A DNA stretch of 64,000 nucleotides, taken from Alteribacter populi (GTDB lineage: Bacteria > Bacillota > Bacilli > Bacillales > Salisediminibacteriaceae). The position numbers and the translations under genes are program-made. The stretch is taken from contig NZ_KZ293963.1 in NCBI RefSeq assembly GCF_002352765.1, positions 3,684,559 to 3,748,558 on the forward strand, written 5' to 3'. Positions 59,478-64,000 of the stretch are shown in pieces. The notes under the pieces are model-generated. The model made no database searches. It was not told where the DNA came from and was given only the letters and a program-made list of their open reading frames with translations. Each line of letters begins with the position of its first letter. Position 1 is the stretch's first letter.

Positions 59478-60962
59478 TTATTTTCTTACTTCGTTTAACG
59501 CTTTGACGATGATTCTACGGATTAATACGGAAGGTCTGCCCTGTGAATTTATTGTTTGTGAAAGGAAGGTTTGGCTCTGGTTCGAAAGTTCGTTTAAGTA
59601 TGCTGGTTCATTTGTCATTTTCATTAGTATTGTTGATAACTGGCTTTGATTGTTTATAACGGGACCAGCACCAGCTCTTACAAGATGGGAGTTAAAATTA
59701 TTATTATGAATGTCGTATTGATACGGAATTGGAGGCTGCATAATCAGGATTCCTTTGCCTAACAGTGCCGCTTCGATGCTCGTTGTCGAGGAAATGGTCA
59801 CCACTGCATCTACATGACCAAGAATGTTATATAGGCTATCTTTTTGAGAAGTAACAATCAAGTTATGTTGATTATTTATTAAATGATTGTAATCGGTTTT
59901 ATCACTTGGATGTGGACAAATAATGAGTGTTATTGGCAAGGAAGGTTTCAACGCCTTTTTTATCCAATCCACAATGGTTATATTCACACTTTCAGCAAAG
60001 GGTTGGGTAGTAAAGGCAATGACTTTGTGATGAGATGGAATATTGAATGTTTTATGGAAGTTTTCTTTTGACGGGTTTTTAAGTGTTTTATACTCGAAAT
60101 TGATATTGCCAGTTTCATATACGATAGCTGAAGGGATGCCTCTTTTTTCAAGCCAGTTCTTATAGTTTTTTCCCCATACACAATAATGAGAAGCCCTAGT
60201 TGGAATTAAGGACCGATCACTAATTAACACTTGGGGAATATTGATGAATGGTAAATTGAACTTTTTTGATAAAAGGGAGAGTGTTGTGCCTGGGTTGACA
60301 ATTTCCACTTGATCAATCATGACCTTAATGGGATATCTGCGCACCACCCTCTCAAGAAGACTAATGAAGTGAATCCCTACGATAATGTATTTATTGAGCC
60401 ACTTTCTAAATGATTCCGTCTTGAAAATGGGATTGACTGTATTTTTACTGCTTATAATCTTGATCGCTTTTTGTTGTGTTATAGAGAAATTTCTTTTAGC
60501 AACTTGTTCTTTTTTAAAATGATGATAAAAGTCAAACACCTGCATATTCTTTGGTAGTGTTACATCATTAAGTGCTTTTTGATCCTCTTTATTAGCGATA
60601 ATAAGCAAAATATTAAGTTTTGAGAGTTGTTTCATTGCAAATGCTACCATTCTTCCAGGCATAAGAATCATGTTTCGATGCGGGACGACGGATAGGTTCC
60701 TTTCAACCTTTGGATTACGAGCTAATGATTGTTGTACATCTTTCATCGTGAATAACCGATGCTTTTTTTTCATAGTCGAAACGTAGGATTCATTATTAAG
60801 ATTTTCATCCACATGCTCACGGATGAATACATGAAAGTACCTGATTAAAACTACAGGTAATTCGATATTTTGATATGTCAAGGTGGAAAACGTTTCAAAA
60901 AACTCTTTTGTTAAACTATACTTTAATGCTTCATGATTATTTAATGTTTCGTTTCCATACAT
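59478..60962 (-). CDS. Transferase-like protein, tandem paralogue 1
   Basis: A 494-residue paralogue. It shares KEFFETFSTL, NPGTTLSLLSKKFNLPFINIP (in part), TRASHYCVWGKNYKNWLEKRG, TTQPFAESVN, ICPHPSDKTDYN and VVTISSTTSIEAALLGKG. Paralogues 1 and 3 look closer to each other than to paralogue 2 by eye. ATG 60960-60962 with AGGAGTCG, 2 bp after the Gfo/Idh gene. Cytoplasmic, no membrane segment. A glycosyltransferase role is inferred from fold-like motifs and context. Confidence 0.65.
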   Translation of the reverse strand: MYGNETLNNHEALKYSLTKEFFETFSTLTYQNIELPVVLIRYFHVFIREHVDENLNNESYVSTMKKKHRLFTMKDVQQSLARNPKVERNLSVVPHRNMILMPGRMVAFAMKQLSKLNILLIIANKEDQKALNDVTLPKNMQVFDFYHHFKKEQVAKRNFSITQQKAIKIISSKNTVNPIFKTESFRKWLNKYIIVGIHFISLLERVVRRYPIKVMIDQVEIVNPGTTLSLLSKKFNLPFINIPQVLISDRSLIPTRASHYCVWGKNYKNWLEKRGIPSAIVYETGNINFEYKTLKNPSKENFHKTFNIPSHHKVIAFTTQPFAESVNITIVDWIKKALKPSLPITLIICPHPSDKTDYNHLINNQHNLIVTSQKDSLYNILGHVDAVVTISSTTSIEAALLGKGILIMQPPIPYQYDIHNNNFNSHLVRAGAGPVINNQSQLSTILMKMTNEPAYLNELSNQSQTFLSQTINSQGRPSVLIRRIIVKALNEVRK

Positions 60963-60964
60963 CG

Positions 60965-61942
60965 TTAACGACTCCTGCCATTTTTGATTAAATCGTAATA
61001 TGATTTGACTCTTCTTTGTTGATCCTCAATCGGAAGTAATCTTGGATCAGAATCCTTTAAAAAGGCGTCGATCATGTTGTAAAAACCGGGCTTATAGTCA
61101 AGGTCATTCTTATTGTCGAGTTCTTCTTTTTCGTATTGAAACGAGGCTGCTTTTTGAATATAAAGTTCTTCCATTGGTTGTAAAATTAACCGGTGATTTT
61201 TTGTCATTAACCAAATTCCCCAGCGACCAGGTGAACTCCAATTTGCGTGATAAGAAAAGGGTACACCTTTCATTGTTTTTCCAGCCCCTGAAAATATGGA
61301 TGCACTTGGATGCCAATCAAGAGTCCCGGAGGTGTGACAGACAAGAGTATCGGGTTCGCCGCATAAATAAAAAGCCGTATCGGTAACATGAGTAGAATTG
61401 GCCAGTAACCAATTTTCTTTTACTTTTGCATTTATCGTTGAGGAAGCAATAAGGTGGCTTAGTTCTGTAAAGTCAAAGTGAAACGATGTAATACCACCGT
61501 CTGCTTCAATGATTTCTTTTGCTCTAATCGTTGATGCATAAAAACGTCGATTATAAGCGACATAGACGGTTGCGTTTTTTTGTCTCGCTTTTTCTGTAAT
61601 CTTTTTGATTTCTTGGCCATCTACACCGCCTGGCTTCTCCAGTAAGATTTTCTTAACGCCACTTTCTAGTAAACTTAAAGTAACTGGGTATAGTTGCTCC
61701 ACATTTACAGCGACGATAGCGTTGGAAGGGAGGGAGTCCCGCCCTTTTCGCCCTTTTATAAACGTATCAATACCGCCTGCTTCTGCTCGAACACCCGTTG
61801 TTTTAGTAAACGTACTCGCTGAGAACTCACTGCGCCCAACGCAAATGTAGCTTTTATTTAGGTCGGTCAGTACCTTTGCATACTCAATTGCTATTTTACC
61901 TGCGCCAACGAGTAAAATTGGCTCCGCTATGTGATCGGACAT
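60965..61942 (-). CDS. Gfo/Idh/MocA-type oxidoreductase of the glycan cluster
   Basis: A 325-residue protein with the Rossmann motif PILLVGAGKIAIEYAKV and the family features KILLEKPGGVDGQEI (EKP catalytic Lys) and VAYNRRFYAS. The start is ATG 61940-61942, with CGGAGGTATAAGC before it; the frame reaches 25 codons further back into the overlap with the upstream gene. It overlaps that gene by 16 bp. Probable role in making a modified sugar of the surface glycan. Confidence 0.82.
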   Translation of the reverse strand: MSDHIAEPILLVGAGKIAIEYAKVLTDLNKSYICVGRSEFSASTFTKTTGVRAEAGGIDTFIKGRKGRDSLPSNAIVAVNVEQLYPVTLSLLESGVKKILLEKPGGVDGQEIKKITEKARQKNATVYVAYNRRFYASTIRAKEIIEADGGITSFHFDFTELSHLIASSTINAKVKENWLLANSTHVTDTAFYLCGEPDTLVCHTSGTLDWHPSASIFSGAGKTMKGVPFSYHANWSSPGRWGIWLMTKNHRLILQPMEELYIQKAASFQYEKEELDNKNDLDYKPGFYNMIDAFLKDSDPRLLPIEDQQRRVKSYYDLIKNGRSR

Positions 61943-62946
61943 TTGCTTATACCTCCGTATCCATTTTTTATTAGATGCCCCGTTAATGATTGAAGCAAAG
62001 GAGTATGCAGTTTCCAAGAATCCGAGAAAGTAGGGAGGTTACAAGGGGTGTTATCTAATATTTGTTGTACAGCGACTTGAGTATATTGGCTTTGAAGCGG
62101 AATGGTGAAGTCGACCTCAAACCATTGCCAATTTAAAGTTGCTTTTGAAATCCAGGCCTTCTTTTCTTTGGGACGTAACATAACCCGATAGTGGGGTGAA
62201 GTTATCACAGTCACGGATGGTATATCTGTTTCCTTAAAGGACGTCATCGTCATTCGACTTCCATTACTTCCGGTCGCTTGAAGTGTACCTGTGAATTCCA
62301 AAAAACCTGGTCTTTTACTTGAAATAGGAGAGCGGTCAAGTAAGGAAGAATCGACTATGAAGCTTGATTCCTCTGCTAAAAAAGAGAGAAGATCGAGGTG
62401 GTGAATGGCATTCGATCCGATGTTTAAATGGGAACCGCTTACGTGATAGTTAAGGTTACTGGTAGGCTCCTTGGTACTGATTTTTAATGTTTGAAAAAAT
62501 GGGGTCGTTCTTAACGGACAGTTTACCCAAGCTTTGACGTTTCCTTCAATTAATTGTTCATTAATTTCACAGAAGTCATCTGGGTGTTGGAAGAGAACTT
62601 TTTCTAAAAGGAGAGACCTTACTTCTTTGTTTAGCAGGATAAAACGAACGACTTCTTTTCTAACATTTGCAGGGGTAGCAATAATGACAATATCAAGCTG
62701 ATCCGGAAGTGAAGCTAAATCATTAAACGAATGAATGACCTGATTGAACGGAGGTTCTGGTCCGACTTTATACGCTTTCTTTGCTTGAGCAATCGAATCT
62801 TGACTAGCATCAACTAAAAATAGATGACAGGGCCGATTGATGAGTTTAAGAGCTTGCAGGTGACGTCTTCCAATCTGACCCAAACCAACAATGGCAATTT
62901 TATTTACAGTCAAGCTTTGCTTCACTCCTTTGTGGCCAACTACCAT
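61927..62946 (-). CDS. Gfo/Idh/MocA-like protein of the glycan cluster
   Basis: A 339-residue protein with the NAD-binding motif IAIVGLGQIGRRHLQAL, then IIATPANVRKEVV and LLLEKVLFQHPDD, where EK-V replaces the usual EKP, so catalytic competence is uncertain. ATG 62946 has GGAGGATTAAG, but TTG 62913 after AAAGGAGTG would give the more typical N-terminus; ATG is kept. Overlaps the SDR gene by 7 bp and the following gene by 16 bp. Confidence 0.75.
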   Translation of the reverse strand: MVVGHKGVKQSLTVNKIAIVGLGQIGRRHLQALKLINRPCHLFLVDASQDSIAQAKKAYKVGPEPPFNQVIHSFNDLASLPDQLDIVIIATPANVRKEVVRFILLNKEVRSLLLEKVLFQHPDDFCEINEQLIEGNVKAWVNCPLRTTPFFQTLKISTKEPTSNLNYHVSGSHLNIGSNAIHHLDLLSFLAEESSFIVDSSLLDRSPISSKRPGFLEFTGTLQATGSNGSRMTMTSFKETDIPSVTVITSPHYRVMLRPKEKKAWISKATLNWQWFEVDFTIPLQSQYTQVAVQQILDNTPCNLPTFSDSWKLHTPLLQSLTGHLIKNGYGGISKCPIT

Positions 62947-63761
62947 GTACTTAATCCTCCATCAACGATCATGTTTTGTCCTGTAACATAGGAAGAGGCG
63001 TCAGATGCTAAATAAATGAGAGCACCAATCAATTCATCAGGCTGCCCCATCCGTCCTAAAGGTGTCCTAGATGAATAGTTTTGTTTGAAAGCATCATTTT
63101 GTCCGCTTTCTATCCCACCAGGTGTTAACATATTAACCCGGATGCCTTTGTCTGCCCAGTAGGCGGCTAAGTATTTCGTCAATCCCCAAACAGCCGCTTT
63201 TGAGGTGGAATATACAGCTGGCGTATTAATAGACGTACCTAAGTAATCTGAACCTTTATATATTCTTTGGTCAGGTGCAATAATGCCATAGATCGATGAC
63301 GTTTGAATAATAGTGCCATATTTTTGTTTTACCATTTCTTTCCCTACTTTTTGAGCAACGAGAAACATCCCATCAATATTTACAGCCATCACTTCTCTCC
63401 ACTGGTCGAGGTCATAATCTTCAAATTTGGTAAAGTATCTATTCAAATCTGCCGTTTTGGTAGCTGCATTATTGTGTAAAATCTCAATTTTGCTATACTT
63501 TTTCATCGCTTCCTCGACCATGGCTTCTACTTGTTTGGGTGAAGAGACATCACACCCGATGCCGAGGCAGTCTGTTTGATAGTCACTTGTTAGTTCCTTT
63601 GCAAATTGCTGACAGAGTTGTTCATCGATATCGACGACAACGACATTTGCCCCAAATTCAGCTAATCCAGCGCAAAACCTCTTTCCTAAAATCCCTAAAG
63701 CGCCTGTGACAAGGGCTGTTTTCCCATGTAATTGAAAGTGATCACTATATAATGATTTCAT
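62940..63761 (-). CDS. Short-chain dehydrogenase/reductase of the glycan cluster
   Basis: A 273-residue classical SDR. The cofactor motif TGALGILGKRF is near residue 18, NNAA replaces the usual NNAG, and the catalytic residues are in QTSSIYG and YSTSKAA. The end VTGQNMIVDGGLSTW is typical. The start is ATG 63759-63761 after AGAGAGG; TTG 63767 is possible but too close. Probably reduces or oxidises a nucleotide-sugar intermediate. Confidence 0.85.
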   Translation of the reverse strand: MKSLYSDHFQLHGKTALVTGALGILGKRFCAGLAEFGANVVVVDIDEQLCQQFAKELTSDYQTDCLGIGCDVSSPKQVEAMVEEAMKKYSKIEILHNNAATKTADLNRYFTKFEDYDLDQWREVMAVNIDGMFLVAQKVGKEMVKQKYGTIIQTSSIYGIIAPDQRIYKGSDYLGTSINTPAVYSTSKAAVWGLTKYLAAYWADKGIRVNMLTPGGIESGQNDAFKQNYSSRTPLGRMGQPDELIGALIYLASDASSYVTGQNMIVDGGLSTW

Positions 63762-64000
63762 CAACAAATACCTCTCTGTTTTCTTGTTGTGACCTTTGAC
63801 CTGCGATCAACACTTTCATTAATATAAGTGTTGAATGCGGAGAAATAGCAGGTACACCTGTATCTATCATGTTAAAAAAGTGCCACAATGCTCTTCTGAA
63901 CATGGAAAAATTATCTTGAATTGTAACCATCGTTTGCTTTTCCGTTCCCCAAATTTCGATTTGAAAGGGGACTTGTGAGGCGCTTAAAAGAGTGGCCAAT
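63745..64000 (-). CDS. Gfo/Idh/MocA-type oxidoreductase, C-terminal part
   Basis: A frame entering from the right edge, ending at 63745 and overlapping the SDR start by 17 bp. It reads IEIWGTEKQ, then FRRALWHFFNMIDTGVPAIS and LMKVLIAGQRSQQENREV, the C-terminal pattern of Gfo/Idh/MocA dehydrogenases (F..ML.HF..MI.TG...... L.LM.VL.A...S...). The N-terminal cofactor domain is outside the window. Confidence 0.75.
   Translation of the reverse strand, partial: LATLLSASQVPFQIEIWGTEKQTMVTIQDNFSMFRRALWHFFNMIDTGVPAISPHSTLILMKVLIAGQRSQQENREVFVDEIII

Overview
The window looks like chromosomal DNA of a low-GC Gram-positive spore former of the family Bacillaceae. The reasons are strong GGAGG-type ribosome binding sites, frequent TTG and GTG starts, Rho-independent terminators, and typical Bacillus gene sets: ald with an AdeR-like regulator, HtpX, an AGCS alanine symporter, ScoAB/Bdh ketone-body genes, a MalR-like LacI regulator, and a Cse60-like sporulation protein at the left edge. 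The very acidic solute-binding lipoprotein hints at an alkaliphile or halotolerant species, but this is inference. No rRNA, tRNA, intact IS element, prophage or CRISPR array was seen.

Layout. 1-9.9 kb: scattered single genes (OFA-family MFS transporter, patatin-like phospholipase, HEAT-like protein, two-gene ABC exporter, HtpX, several tiny membrane proteins) separated by repeat-rich DNA. 10-14.3 kb: alanine use (ald, PucR/AdeR-type regulator, Na+/alanine symporter). 14.6-18.6 kb: an operon with an M20 amidohydrolase, a DUF5058 membrane protein, a second membrane protein and an M20C carbamoylase/allantoate-hydrolase type enzyme. 19-25.4 kb: nucleotidyltransferase, MDR-type reductase, gene debris including a TnpB remnant, UbiD decarboxylase, membrane-anchored esterase. 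25.6-27.4 kb: ArsR, permease and two tiny Cys-containing proteins, with four identical operator boxes. 27.4-33.1 kb: GlcD-type flavoprotein plus BASS transporter, YfmJ-type reductase, LysM/propeller protein. 33.5-40.1 kb: a sigma-54 enhancer-binding protein followed by a ketone-body/short-chain acid operon behind a near-consensus -24/-12 promoter and a ten-copy, 21-bp-period repeat array. 41-42.7 kb: Hsp33-like protein and MerR/TipA-like regulator behind a promoter with a 19-bp spacer. 43.7-55 kb: maltose-type ABC importer, ThuA, two Gfo/Idh/MocA oxidoreductases, a sugar isomerase/epimerase-fold protein, a MalR-like regulator and a GH13 alpha-glucosidase. 55-64 kb: a tightly packed minus-strand glycan cluster with NeuD- and NeuA-like proteins, three tandem paralogues resembling GT-B transferases, three Gfo/Idh-type proteins and an SDR.

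The intergenic DNA holds at least six dispersed repeat families. The most notable is a 21-bp-period repeat built around a TAGAA core, found in four places and in one of them placed like an enhancer array upstream of the sigma-54 promoter. A MITE-like element with GTTCAAAAAG ends lies inside two operons and upstream of the sigma-54 regulator, where it creates a false N-terminal extension. The strongest candidates for new biology are the sigma-54 enhancer-like array, the Hsp33/MerR pair, the DUF5058 membrane pair with its amidohydrolases, the ThuA/oxidoreductase/alpha-glucoside locus, and the triplicated transferase-like genes.
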